Below are positions 50,427 to 59,176 of a stretch of DNA of 64,000 nt, piece by piece. Origin of the DNA: Lachnospiraceae bacterium (GTDB lineage: Bacteria; Bacillota; Clostridia; Lachnospirales; Lachnospiraceae); the NCBI GenBank assembly GCA_017938145.1, contig JAGBCB010000005.1:1-64000 (forward strand), in the 5' to 3' direction. Position numbers and translations under genes: made by a program. Below the pieces are notes generated by a model. It was not told the origin of the DNA. It saw nothing but the letters and a program-made list of their open reading frames with translations, and did no database searches. The stretch's first letter is position 1; the number at the start of each line of letters is the position of its first letter.

Positions 50427-51201
50427 TGTTTGCCACCTCCTCTGTCAGTGTTTCATATGCCGCAGCTACCTTGCCCTTGGCATCGTGCTTATAAATACTC
50501 ATGCCCATTGCCGGAGTCTCTGCTGCTCTAACCGACATAGGAATTGCTGTCTCAAAGATGTGAATGCTCGAACCATACACATTATACAAAACATCTGTAA
50601 TCTCGCTTGCATAGTTGGTTCTGTAGTCCACCATAGTGAGCAAGATACCCATGATATGCAATTTCGGGTTCATTTTACGCTTTACTCTACTGATGGTCTT
50701 CAAGAGCTGTTCCAAGCCCTTAATTGGCAAATATGCAGCCTGTACCGGGATAATTACTTCGTCCGCAGCCACAAGTGCATTCAATGTAAGCTGACCTAAG
50801 TTTGGAGAGCAGTCTATAAGGATATAATCATACTTCGCACCAATCAGTGCAATGTAATCCTTTAATACTGTTTCACTGCTCATAATCCCAATAAGGGATG
50901 TTTCTACACCGGATAACTCGATATTGGCTGGCATAAGGTCAACACCCTCTTCATGATGAAGAATACCTGCTTCTAAATCGAAATCCTCTTCGTTTAATAC
51001 CCATTCCATAATCTGAGCCAACGTAGTCTCTAATCTGTCCGGTTCCTGATATCCTAACGCTTCTGTCAATGAGCCCTGCGGGTCATTGTCAATTAACAAT
51101 ACTTTCTTGCCTAATCTAGCAAGTCCGATTCCTAAGTTTAATGTAGTGGTAGTCTTTGCCACTCCACCTTTCTGATTTGCACAAATAATTACTTTACTCA
51201 T
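50419..51201 (-). CDS. parA: ParA/Soj-family partition ATPase
   Basis: The deviant Walker A is KGGVAKTTTT at residues 11-20. Walker A' (YDYILIDCSPNLGQL) and the later dimer-interface region follow. This 260-aa cytosolic ATPase positions the element through ParB. The ATG at 51201 has AAGGAGA upstream. parB starts within its last codons. It follows the small DUF3970-like gene by about 20 bases. Confidence 0.95.
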   Translation of the reverse strand: MSKVIICANQKGGVAKTTTTLNLGIGLARLGKKVLLIDNDPQGSLTEALGYQEPDRLETTLAQIMEWVLNEEDFDLEAGILHHEEGVDLMPANIELSGVETSLIGIMSSETVLKDYIALIGAKYDYILIDCSPNLGQLTLNALVAADEVIIPVQAAYLPIKGLEQLLKTISRVKRKMNPKLHIMGILLTMVDYRTNYASEITDVLYNVYGSSIHIFETAIPMSVRAAETPAMGMSIYKHDAKGKVAAAYETLTEEVANNG

Positions 51202-51221
51202 ATGGTCTAATCTCCTTTTCT

Positions 51222-51464
51222 CTATTCGTTTACTTCTGTTGCTTTTTCAATTTCCAAATACTTGCGGAAATAATTGTTTGTCCCCTTATTCCGATAAAAT
51301 TCTGAGGATTCTGTAATCTGCACATTGGGCAACTGTGCCAGTTGCTCTTCCAACCACTCCATATCCTCCTTAGTTCCCTGCAATCTCATCTTAACCATGT
51401 CGCCACCTCCAAGACCTTCCGGATAGATGACCATATGAGCTGCACTTAACGCTGTGTTTCTCAT
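51222..51464 (-). CDS. DUF3970-like small protein, first gene of the par operon
   Basis: From 51398 (MVKMRLQGTKEDMEWLEEQL) it is the short DUF3970-type domain, preceded by GGAGG. A longer form from 51464 (MRNTALSAAHMVIYPEGLGG) has the stronger site AAAGGAGG at nine bases and is in frame, so I give the long form; the short form may also be made. Function unknown; it is frequently found next to ParA genes on Firmicute elements. Confidence 0.6.
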   Translation of the reverse strand: MRNTALSAAHMVIYPEGLGGGDMVKMRLQGTKEDMEWLEEQLAQLPNVQITESSEFYRNKGTNNYFRKYLEIEKATEVNE

Positions 51465-51513
51465 TCGGGCTTGCCTCCTTTCTCGTGTACTTCATACTGT
51501 TCCATATCGCATT

Positions 51514-51573
51514 TTCGTATAACGTTTCGTATACATCTCGTCCTAATTCGTATACGCTACCGGAATATACGAA
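51514..51573. repeat. TTCGTATA repeats before the par operon
   Basis: Direct copies start at 51514, 51526 and 51547, and an inverted copy (TATACGAA) lies at 51566. They occupy the probable control region of the parA operon and look like operators or iterons. Confidence 0.65.
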
Positions 51574-51613
51574 AAAAGGACCTTCCAATAGATTTCTCTA
51601 AAGGAAAGTCCTT
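51573..51613 (-). terminator. Terminator upstream of the par operon
   Basis: On the minus strand AAGGACTTTCC and GGAAGGTCCTT pair and are followed by TTTTT. It would shield the ICE from lysS readthrough. Confidence 0.8.
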
Positions 51614-51614
51614 A

Positions 51615-51758
51615 ATCTCAAAGTAATTTCGTTATTAAAAATTGAAACATATTCGTTAGTTGAGCTTATATTTCTTTATCTCAACTTTCAAATTTGGTAC
51701 AGTAATTGGTACACCTACAGAGTTTCTTGTTCCCGCAAACCCGCATAAATACTGGGTT
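51615..51758. other. Probable right junction of the ICE
   Basis: The last ICE-type feature is the terminator at 51,573-51,613; the stop of lysS is at 51,759. The stretch between holds an inverted repeat (AGTTGAG/CTCAACT), GTACCAATTACTGTACC and a weak hairpin (AAACCC/GGGTTT) at the lysS stop. It is a plausible attachment region, but the other end and an integrase are outside the window. Confidence 0.4.
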
Positions 51759-53261
51759 TTACTTGTCTAATGACTTCATTGTAGGGAACAATAAAACGTC
51801 TCTGATGGCCGGGCTGTCAGTTAATAACATAACCAGTCTGTCGATACCGTAACCGATACCGCCTGTCGGAGGCATACCGATTTCCAGTGCATTTAAGAAA
51901 TCTTCATCTGTAGTGTTTGCTTCTTCGTCACCGGCTGCAAGAGCTGCTTCCTGCGCCTTGAACCGCTCGCGCTGGTCGATTGGGTCATTTAACTCGGAGT
52001 ATGCGTTACACATTTCCCAAGTGTTGATGAACAGCTCGAAACGCTCTACGTAACCTTCCTTGTCAGGCTTCTTCTTAGTTAAAGGAGAAATCTCGATTGG
52101 GTGGTCCATAATGAAGGTTGGCTGGATTAAGTGTTCTTCTACAAACTCTTCGAAGAAGAGATTTAAGATGTCGCCCTTTTCGTGGCGCTTTTCGTAGTGA
52201 ACGCCCTTTTCGTCTGCAATCTTCTTAGCTTCTGCTGTATCTGCAATGGCATCAAAGTCTACGCCTGCATACTTCTTAACCGCTTCAATCATGGTAAGAC
52301 GTTCGAACGGCTTGCCAAGGTCGATGGTGTGCTCGCCGTAGGTAATTGTGGTAGTACCGCAAACTTCTTTAGCGAGATAACGGAACATGTCTTCTGTTAA
52401 ATCCATCATGCCGTGGTAGTCGGTGTATGCCTGATATAATTCCATTAAAGTGAATTCCGGATTGTGTCTGGTATCCAGACCTTCGTTACGGAATACACGG
52501 CCGATTTCGTAAACACGCTCAAGACCGCCTACGATAAGTCTCTTTAAGTAGAGCTCTAAGGAAATACGGAGCTTAACGTCTTCGTCTAATGCGTTGTAGT
52601 GGGTAACGAACGGTCTTGCCGCTGCGCCGCCTGCATTAGCAACCAGCATAGGAGTTTCTACTTCCATGAAATCCTTGGCGTCTAAGTACTGACGGATTTT
52701 GCTGATAATCTTGGAACGCTTGATGAAGGTGTCCTTTACTTCCGGATTCATTACTAAGTCAGTATAACGCTGACGGTAACGGATGTCGGTATTGGTTAAG
52801 CCGTGATACTTTTCAGGAAGAATCTGAAGGCTCTTGCTGAGCAAGATAACAACAGTAGCATGGATGGACTTTTCACCGGTCTTGGTTTCGAATACTTCAC
52901 CTTCGATACCTACGATGTCGCCCACGTCAAACTTCTTGAAGTCTGCGTATGGTTCTTCGCCAACGCTGTCTCTTGCTACATAAACCTGGATGTTGCCCGG
53001 CTTATCCTGCACGTTACAGAAGGAAGCCTTACCCATAACACGCTTGGACATTAAACGGCCTGCGATGCGTACGGTAGTGCCCTGTAACTGCTCAAAGTTT
53101 TCCTTAATATCTGTGCTGTGATGTGTTACATCATACTTTGTAATCTGAAATGGGTCCTTGCCTGCTTCCTGTAATGCGGCAAGCTTTTCTCTTCTAACCT
53201 TTAAGAGCTGGTTTAAGTCCTGCTCCTGAGGCTGCTGTGGCTTGTTGTTCTGTTCGCTCAT
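51759..53261 (-). CDS. lysS: Lysyl-tRNA synthetase, class II
   Basis: It charges tRNA-Lys. The N-terminal OB-fold anticodon-binding domain covers about residues 55-160 (VRIAGRLMSKRVMGKASFCN). The class II core follows, with motif 2 in VFRNEGLDTRHNPEFTLMEL and motif 3 in GIGYGIDRLVMLL. At 500 aa it is of normal length. GAGGACAAAA precedes the ATG. It is the first clear chromosomal gene next to the ICE and lies directly downstream of greA in the same direction. Confidence 0.97.
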   Translation of the reverse strand: MSEQNNKPQQPQEQDLNQLLKVRREKLAALQEAGKDPFQITKYDVTHHSTDIKENFEQLQGTTVRIAGRLMSKRVMGKASFCNVQDKPGNIQVYVARDSVGEEPYADFKKFDVGDIVGIEGEVFETKTGEKSIHATVVILLSKSLQILPEKYHGLTNTDIRYRQRYTDLVMNPEVKDTFIKRSKIISKIRQYLDAKDFMEVETPMLVANAGGAAARPFVTHYNALDEDVKLRISLELYLKRLIVGGLERVYEIGRVFRNEGLDTRHNPEFTLMELYQAYTDYHGMMDLTEDMFRYLAKEVCGTTTITYGEHTIDLGKPFERLTMIEAVKKYAGVDFDAIADTAEAKKIADEKGVHYEKRHEKGDILNLFFEEFVEEHLIQPTFIMDHPIEISPLTKKKPDKEGYVERFELFINTWEMCNAYSELNDPIDQRERFKAQEAALAAGDEEANTTDEDFLNALEIGMPPTGGIGYGIDRLVMLLTDSPAIRDVLLFPTMKSLDK

Positions 53262-53313
53262 ATTTTTGTCCTCTATGCGGCAGACTGCTCTACCGTTACC
53301 TTTCTTCTATATC

Positions 53314-53796
53314 TTAGATAGAACGCTGAAAATCGATAATCTTGTACTGGATCATACCGGATGGGGATTCTACTTCAACCATATCATCCTTTTTCTTACC
53401 GATAAGTGCTATTCCCAGAGGAGATTCATTGGAAATAAGGCCCTTTAAGCTGTTTGCTTCGGTAGAACCAACAATGGTGAATTCCATTTCGTCTTCAAAT
53501 TCTACGTCTAAAATTTTAACAAGGCAGCCAACGCTGATTTTGTCGCCTGTTACATCTTCTTCATCAATTACCTCTGCATTTTTTAAGATTTTTTCGAGTT
53601 CTTCGATTCTTGCTTCGATATCTCTCTGCTCATCTTTTGCTGCATCGTATTCTGCATTTTCGGATAGGTCGCCCTGTTCTCTTGCTTCTCTGATTTTTCC
53701 AGCAACTTCCTGGCGTCTTACTACCTTTAAATCATGTAATTCATCTTCCAGCTTTTTTAAACCCGCATAGGTCATGATGTTTTTCTTTTCTGCCAT
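53314..53796 (-). CDS. greA: Transcription elongation factor GreA
   Basis: It rescues backtracked RNA polymerase. The start at 53796 (MAEKKNIMTYAGLKKLEDEL) follows the usual GreA opening; the frame is open to 53979 but the extension is not conserved in type. The N-terminal coiled coil has EAREQGDLSENAEYDAAKDE with the catalytic acids, and the C-terminal FKBP-like domain has NESPLGIALIGKKKDDMVEV. The gene is about 50 bases upstream of lysS and probably shares its transcript. Confidence 0.96.
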   Translation of the reverse strand: MAEKKNIMTYAGLKKLEDELHDLKVVRRQEVAGKIREAREQGDLSENAEYDAAKDEQRDIEARIEELEKILKNAEVIDEEDVTGDKISVGCLVKILDVEFEDEMEFTIVGSTEANSLKGLISNESPLGIALIGKKKDDMVEVESPSGMIQYKIIDFQRSI

Positions 53797-53904
53797 CTCC
53801 CATAAATTCCTTTCAATTTTAAAATAACATGAAATATGCCCCTGCACACTCATGCGGGGCTTCCTTTTCTTCTGTCGATCGTCTTTGTAGTCCGGTATCA
53901 CAGT

Positions 53905-53933
53905 ATTATAGCGCATCGGGACCTCTTTGTCAA
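53905..53933 (-). promoter_or_regulatory. Sigma-A promoter of greA-lysS
   Basis: On the minus strand consensus TTGACA (53928-53933) and TATAAT (53905-53910) are 17 bases apart. A GCCCC/GGGGC hairpin lies in the leader near 53,840-53,865. Confidence 0.85.
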
Positions 53934-54009
53934 ACATAAAATTGCAGATAAATGCCGTTATTTGCCAAAATTTTAACAATAATTTTTCTCATTTTTAAAT
54001 AATTTAAAC

Positions 54010-54038
54010 TTTACACTTCTTCAATAAAGTGATAAACT
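54010..54038 (+). promoter_or_regulatory. Probable promoter of the PFOR gene
   Basis: TTTACA (54010-54015) and TAAACT (54033-54038) are 17 bases apart. AGGAGG follows near 54,090. The -10 match is only fair. The 308-base gap from 53,797 holds this and the divergent greA promoter. Confidence 0.5.
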
Positions 54039-54104
54039 GTTTCTATACGGGTTTTCGTATCAAAAAATTTATATTTTATATATTTTATAGGAGGTTTACT
54101 ACAA

Positions 54105-57100
54105 ATGGCTAGAAAATTCAAGACCATGGATGGTAACACCGCAGCGGCTCACGTATCCTATGCGTTTACAGACGTTGCAGCTATCTATCCAATCACACCA
54201 TCTTCTCCAATGGCTGACTACACAGATATGTGGGCTACCCAGGGAAGAAAGAACATCTTCGGTCACGAAGTAATGTTAACAGAAATGCAGTCCGAAGGCG
54301 GTGCTGCAGGTGCCGTTCACGGTTCCTTAATGGCAGGTGCCCTTACAACCACTTATACTGCATCCCAGGGCTTACTGCTCATGATTCCTAACATGTACAA
54401 AATTGCGGGCGAAATGCTTCCGAGCGTTATCCACGTAAGTGCTCGTACCATTGCCAGCCACGCACTTTCTATTTTCGGTGACCATTCCGACGTTTATGCA
54501 TGCCGTCAGACAGGTTATGCAATGCTTTGTGCTAACAACGTTCAGGAAACAATGGACCTCGGTGCGGTAGCTCACCTTTCCGCTATTGAGGGCCGCGTTC
54601 CATTCCTTCATTTCTTTGATGGTTTCCGTACTTCCCACGAAATCCAGAAGATTGAAATCTGGGACTACGAAGACTTAAAGGAAATGTGCAACATGGAAGC
54701 TGTTGACGAATTCCGTCGTTCCGCTTTAAATCCGGAGCATCCTGCTCAGAAGGGTACTGCTCAGAACTCTGACGTATTCTTCCAGGCAAGAGAAGCTTGT
54801 AACAAGGTTTATGATGCACTTCCTGAAGTTACTCAGAAGTACATGGACAAGGTTAACGCAAAGATTGGTACAAACTATCAGTTATTCAACTACTACGGTG
54901 CAGCTGATGCTGAACGCGTTATCGTTGCTATGGGTTCCGTTTGTGATACCATCGACGAAACCATCGACTATTTAGTAGCTCGCGGCGAAAAGGTTGGTGT
55001 TGTTAAGGTTCGTCTTTACAGACCATTCTCCGCTAAGCATTTAATCGACGCTATCCCTGATACTGTTAAGTACATCTCCGTACTCGACAGAACCAAGGAG
55101 CCTGGTGCTCTCGGTGAGCCTTTATTCTTAGACGTAGTTGCAGCTGTTAAGGAATCCAAGTTCGCTAACATTCCTGTATTCAGCGGCCGTTATGGTCTTG
55201 CAGGTAAGGACACCACACCTGGCCAGATTATCGCTGTATTCCACAATACAGAAAAGACACGTTTCACCATCGGTATCAACGATGACGTTACCGGTCTTTC
55301 CCTTGAAATTAAAGAAAATCCTGCTACCGCTCCTGAAGGCACCACAGCTTGTAAGTTCTGGGGTCTCGGTGCAGACGGTACCGTAGGTGCTAATAAGAAC
55401 TCCATCAAGATTATCGGTGACCATACCGACAAGTACGCTCAGGCTTACTTCGACTATGACTCCAAGAAGTCCGGTGGTGTTACCATTTCCCACTTACGTT
55501 TCGGTGACAAGAAGATTCAGTCCACTTACCTTATTAACAAGGCTGACTTCGTAGCATGTCATACACCTGCATATGTAAGAAAGTACAACATGGTTCAGGA
55601 TCTTAAGGACGGCGGTACATTCTTACTTAACTGTGCATGGGATATGGACGAACTTGAAAAGCAGCTTCCTGGTCAGGTTAAGCGTTACATGGCAGAGCAC
55701 AACATTAAGTTCTACACCATTAACGGTATCCAGATCGGTAAGGAAGTTGGTCTCGGCGGACGTATCAACACAATCCTCCAGGCTGCATTCTTCAAGCTTG
55801 CTAACATCATTCCAATCGAAGATGCTGTTAAGTATATGAAGGACGCTGCTACCGCTTCTTACTCCAAGAAGGGTGACGACGTTGTTAAGATGAACCACGA
55901 TGCTATCGACCGCGGTGTTGAAGGCGTTGTAGAAGTTAAGGTTCCTGAATCCTGGAAGAACGCTGCAGATGAAGATTTAGCATCCAAGGCAACTGATGGC
56001 TTTGACGATGTTGTTAAGTATGTAAACGCAGTTCAGAAGAGAATCAATGCTCAGGACGGTAACAGCCTCCCTGTATCTGCATTTGTTGACTACGCTGACG
56101 GTACTACACCATCCGGCTCCGCTGCATACGAAAAGCGCGGTGTTGCTATCGACGTTCCTGTATGGAATCCTGAAAATTGTATCCAGTGTAACTTCTGTTC
56201 CTATGTATGTCCTCATGCCGTTATCCGTCCGGTTGTTATGACCGAGGAAGAAGCAGCAGCTGCTCCTACCGACAAGATGCTCGACATGACCGGTATGCCT
56301 GGCAAGAAGTTTGCAATGTCCATTTCCGTACTTGACTGTACCGGTTGCGGTTCCTGTGCTAACGTATGTCCTGGCAAGAAGGGTGAAAAGGCTCTCGTTA
56401 TGAAGAGTCTCGAAGAGAACTTAGATGCTCAGAAGTTATTTGACTACGGTGTAGAAAAGGAAACTCCTGCAGACGTATTAGAAAAGTTCAAAGAAACAAC
56501 CGTTAAGGGTTCCCAGTTCAAGAAGCCTTACCTTGAGTTCTCCGGCGCTTGTGCAGGTTGTGGTGAAACTCCTTACGCTAAGTTAGTTACCCAGTTATTC
56601 GGTGACAGAATGTACCTTGCAAATGCAACAGGTTGTTCCTCCATCTGGGGCGGTTCCTGTCCATCCAACCCATACACCAGAAACAAGGCTGGTCAGGGTC
56701 CTGCATGGGGCAACTCCTTATTCGAAGACAACGCTGAATTCGGTTTAGGTATGTTCATGGCTCAGAGAGCTCTCAGAAAGCGCATCGTTGACGCTGCTGA
56801 AAGACTCCAGGCTGTTGCTGAAAAGGATGATGTTAAGGCAGCTTTAGCTGATTACCTTGCAACTTCCGAATCCTCCACAGCAAACGCTCCTGCTACTAAG
56901 AAGCTCATCGCTGCATTAGAAGCTTGCGGATGCGACAACGAAGACAGAAAGTACATCCTTGCTAACAAGGATTTCGCTGCTAAGAAGAGCCAGTGGATCT
57001 TTGGTGGTGACGGTTGGGCATACGATATCGGTTACGGCGGTTTAGACCACGTACTCGCTTCCAACCAGGATGTTAACATTATGGTATTCGATACCGAAGT

Positions 57101-57632
57101 TTACTCCAACACAGGCGGTCAGTCCTCTAAGGCTACACCTACCGGCGCTATCGCTCAGTTCGCAGCAGCAGGTAAGGAAGTTAAGAAGAAAGACCTTGCA
57201 GCAATCGCAATGAGCTACGGATACGTATACGTTGCACAGATCGCTCAGGGTGCTGACTACGCACAGTGCGTAAAGGCAATCGCAGAAGCTGAAAGCTACC
57301 CGGGTCCATCCCTCATCATCGCTTACGCTCCATGTATCAACCATGGTATCAAGGGCGGTATGAAGAATGCTCAGACCGAAGAAAAGAACGCAGTTGCTTC
57401 CGGTTACTGGCACCTGTTCCGTTTCGACCCTCGTCTTGCAGAAGAAGGCAAGAACCCATTCCAGTTAGATTCCAAGGAGCCAACCGCTTCCTATAAGGAA
57501 TTCATCGAATCCGAGGTTCGTTACAACAGACTTTCCCGTTCCAACCCAGAGCGTGCACAGTACCTGTTCGAAAAGGCAGAAGCTGACGCTAAGGCTAAGT
57601 ACGAGATGTTAGCGGCAAAGGCTGGCAAGTAG
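54105..57632 (+). CDS. nifJ: Pyruvate:ferredoxin (flavodoxin) oxidoreductase
   Basis: It oxidises pyruvate to acetyl-CoA and CO2 while reducing ferredoxin, the central step of fermentative energy metabolism. This one-chain homodimer form has 1175 aa. Two ferredoxin-type clusters are CIQCNFCSYVCPHA (about 692-705) and CTGCGSCANVCPG (about 745-757), with a further CAGCGETPY site near 817. The thiamine-diphosphate motif is GDGWAYDIGYGGLDH (about 968) running to NTGGQSSKATPTGA. Codon choice is much more biased (GCT, GTT, AAG, TTC) than in neighbouring genes, a sign of very high expression. Confidence 0.98.
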   Translation: MARKFKTMDGNTAAAHVSYAFTDVAAIYPITPSSPMADYTDMWATQGRKNIFGHEVMLTEMQSEGGAAGAVHGSLMAGALTTTYTASQGLLLMIPNMYKIAGEMLPSVIHVSARTIASHALSIFGDHSDVYACRQTGYAMLCANNVQETMDLGAVAHLSAIEGRVPFLHFFDGFRTSHEIQKIEIWDYEDLKEMCNMEAVDEFRRSALNPEHPAQKGTAQNSDVFFQAREACNKVYDALPEVTQKYMDKVNAKIGTNYQLFNYYGAADAERVIVAMGSVCDTIDETIDYLVARGEKVGVVKVRLYRPFSAKHLIDAIPDTVKYISVLDRTKEPGALGEPLFLDVVAAVKESKFANIPVFSGRYGLAGKDTTPGQIIAVFHNTEKTRFTIGINDDVTGLSLEIKENPATAPEGTTACKFWGLGADGTVGANKNSIKIIGDHTDKYAQAYFDYDSKKSGGVTISHLRFGDKKIQSTYLINKADFVACHTPAYVRKYNMVQDLKDGGTFLLNCAWDMDELEKQLPGQVKRYMAEHNIKFYTINGIQIGKEVGLGGRINTILQAAFFKLANIIPIEDAVKYMKDAATASYSKKGDDVVKMNHDAIDRGVEGVVEVKVPESWKNAADEDLASKATDGFDDVVKYVNAVQKRINAQDGNSLPVSAFVDYADGTTPSGSAAYEKRGVAIDVPVWNPENCIQCNFCSYVCPHAVIRPVVMTEEEAAAAPTDKMLDMTGMPGKKFAMSISVLDCTGCGSCANVCPGKKGEKALVMKSLEENLDAQKLFDYGVEKETPADVLEKFKETTVKGSQFKKPYLEFSGACAGCGETPYAKLVTQLFGDRMYLANATGCSSIWGGSCPSNPYTRNKAGQGPAWGNSLFEDNAEFGLGMFMAQRALRKRIVDAAERLQAVAEKDDVKAALADYLATSESSTANAPATKKLIAALEACGCDNEDRKYILANKDFAAKKSQWIFGGDGWAYDIGYGGLDHVLASNQDVNIMVFDTEVYSNTGGQSSKATPTGAIAQFAAAGKEVKKKDLAAIAMSYGYVYVAQIAQGADYAQCVKAIAEAESYPGPSLIIAYAPCINHGIKGGMKNAQTEEKNAVASGYWHLFRFDPRLAEEGKNPFQLDSKEPTASYKEFIESEVRYNRLSRSNPERAQYLFEKAEADAKAKYEMLAAKAGK

Positions 57633-57654
57633 TCAATAAATAAGTTTTTCATTG

Positions 57655-57685
57655 CAGGGGCTCCCAAATTGGGGGCCCCTGTTTT
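57655..57685 (+). terminator. Terminator of the PFOR gene
   Basis: CAGGGGCTCCC and GGGGGCCCCTG pair around AAATT and are followed by TTTT. Confidence 0.9.
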
Positions 57686-57714
57686 AGGTTGTATATGCCT
57701 TTACTTCTTCTTTT

Positions 57715-58175
57715 CTTCCTACCCCTCCCGGCAGGGGACGTTTTCTCCTTTTCTTCTTCTGACTCAGCCACTTTTCACGGGGTCTTGCCAAGGGGGCGTC
57801 GAAGCTTTCGTTCGATTAATGGCTGTGAGTGCCGGAGAACTATAACTCGGTGCATCCAACAGTAAAAGTATTCTTCTATATTTGTCCATTCAAAACATCC
57901 TTCGGATGTTCTTAAAAAGAGGCATGTAGGTACTCTTTGGCAAACACGTTTGCCAGAGCTACCTAACATACCTCTTTTTAGTGCTCACGCACTTTTGAAT
58001 GTCCAAATCAGCTACACTACCTCTTGTTTCCTGCACCTCAAACAGATAGCTCCTCCGGCACTCACAGCCATCATAAAAAGCTTCTCCTCCCTTGGAGCCT
58101 GCCGGAAAAGTGCTGAACGTCAATCAGAAGAAAAGGAGAAAACGTTTGGAACCTGCCTGGGAGGGAATGACGCCA
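57715..58175. mobile_element. Giant imperfect palindrome (about 450 bp), MITE-like
   Basis: The two halves pair along almost their full length around TGGCAAA-CACG-TTTGCCA, centred at about 57,946. Successive matching segments include AAAAAGAGG/CCTCTTTTT, TTTGTCCATTCAAAA/TTTTGAATGTCCAAA, GGCTGTGAGTGCCGGAG/CTCCGGCACTCACAGCC and ACGTTTTCTCCTTTTCTTCT with its partner near 58,110-58,145. No ORF of known type lies inside. It fills the 666-base gap between the PFOR terminator and the next gene and may be a non-autonomous insertion or a structured RNA. Confidence 0.75.
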
Positions 58176-58258
58176 TACACACAAGGAAGGAATTGTAAAA
58201 CAGCATTTTTTGCAAAAAGCAAGGCACATTCTGCATTTTTAGTTGTCTGATAACCTGT

Positions 58259-58264
58259 TATAAT
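58259..58264 (+). promoter_or_regulatory. Minus-10 element before the NlpC/P60-like gene
   Basis: A consensus TATAAT lies 35 bases before the start codon, with only a weak TTTTTA 17 bases upstream of it. Confidence 0.45.
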
Positions 58265-58298
58265 TTCCTAAATGAATTGTTTGGCGGGAGGTACTTTC

Positions 58299-58922
58299 AT
58301 GGAGAATAATCAAATTACAGACAATAACACCTGGGGTAAACAGGTTATCGAAAAAGCACTGGAATATGCCAATTATAAATGGACCGCAACCGAAGCAAAT
58401 GTGTTACACGGAATCGACTCCGATGGACGATTTGTGGATACCCCTGACATAACCTGGCGTGGAGAAGTTCTTAATTGCGGCTGGTGGAAGGTAAACGAAA
58501 TAAATGTGGGTATCCCTTACGGCTGGGGAAATGCATCCACCTTAGAAGAATTTGAGCAGGGCATCAAAAACGGCAAGTTTGCCGGAAATGTCCCGGAAGA
58601 TAAGAAAAGATATGGTAGTTACAACACCGTCGGTGTTGATTGCTCCGGTTTGCTTACGGTATGCTGGGAATTACCTAAAAAGATTGCTACTAGGGACATC
58701 CCGGAATATGCCTATGTAATAGAAAGTCTTGATAAAATTGAACAGGGCGATGTTTTTGCCAAAATAGGCAGCCATGTTATGTTTTTCAAGGAATTTGTAA
58801 ATGCAGAGAAAACAGAAGTAATAATTATTGATGCCACAAGAAGTACCGGGAAAGTATCTGTACGGACAGAGAATGTGGCCCAACTTTTTGAAAAAGGCTA
58901 TCAAATTTATCGTAAAAAATAA
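58299..58922 (+). CDS. NlpC/P60-like papain-fold protein, 207 aa
   Basis: The start at 58299 (MENNQITDNNTWGKQVIEKA) has GGGAGG seven bases upstream. The catalytic-type Cys is in VGVDCSGLLTVCW and the His in IGSHVMFFKEF, so the papain-like arrangement is present. There is no signal peptide, so it is probably intracellular, unlike wall hydrolases; the substrate may be a recycled muropeptide or another amide. The pattern ALEYANYKWTATEANVLHGI at the start suggests a distinct subfamily. It stands alone between the giant palindrome and a terminator. Confidence 0.75.
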   Translation: MENNQITDNNTWGKQVIEKALEYANYKWTATEANVLHGIDSDGRFVDTPDITWRGEVLNCGWWKVNEINVGIPYGWGNASTLEEFEQGIKNGKFAGNVPEDKKRYGSYNTVGVDCSGLLTVCWELPKKIATRDIPEYAYVIESLDKIEQGDVFAKIGSHVMFFKEFVNAEKTEVIIIDATRSTGKVSVRTENVAQLFEKGYQIYRKK

Positions 58923-58964
58923 CCTGTCACAATATGATATGGGTGTGTTTTGGTCAACTGTTTG

Positions 58965-58999
58965 AAATCCGGTTGCAGTAAAGTGCGACCGGATTTTTT
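58965..58999 (+). terminator. Terminator of the NlpC/P60-like gene
   Basis: AATCCGGTTGCA pairs with TGCGACCGGATT and is followed by TTTTTT. Confidence 0.88.
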
Positions 59000-59035
59000 G
59001 TATAAAACCACCAAAAAATAACAGAATTTTTCTAC

Positions 59036-59064
59036 TTGCACGCAATGCGTTACTGGCATATAAT
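59036..59064 (+). promoter_or_regulatory. Promoter of the Rpn-type nuclease gene
   Basis: TTGCAC (59036-59041) and TATAAT (59059-59064) are 17 bases apart. Confidence 0.8.
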
Positions 59065-59176
59065 AAATACAAGATTTCGCGAAAGTCTTTTTCTTCGGCA
59101 GTTTCTGCCGGATATTCCCAAACAAATATATTGCAAAGAAAACAAAAAATACGTATAATGAAAGTGAGGAAACTAA

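Noticed and set aside
51391-51588. 65-codon frame upstream of the par operon
   Set aside because: It overlaps the DUF3970-like gene in another frame, has a low-complexity end and covers the repeat and control region.
1-51600. Prophage
   Set aside because: No capsid, tail, terminase or lysis genes; relaxase, coupling protein and VirB4 identify a conjugative element.
51615-51758. tRNA gene as the ICE attachment site
   Set aside because: No cloverleaf-like arrangement or CCA end could be found; only short dyads are present.
54372-57413. Several long open frames on the opposite strand of the PFOR gene
   Set aside because: They lack ribosome sites, have no recognisable domains and are a by-product of the gene's strong codon bias.
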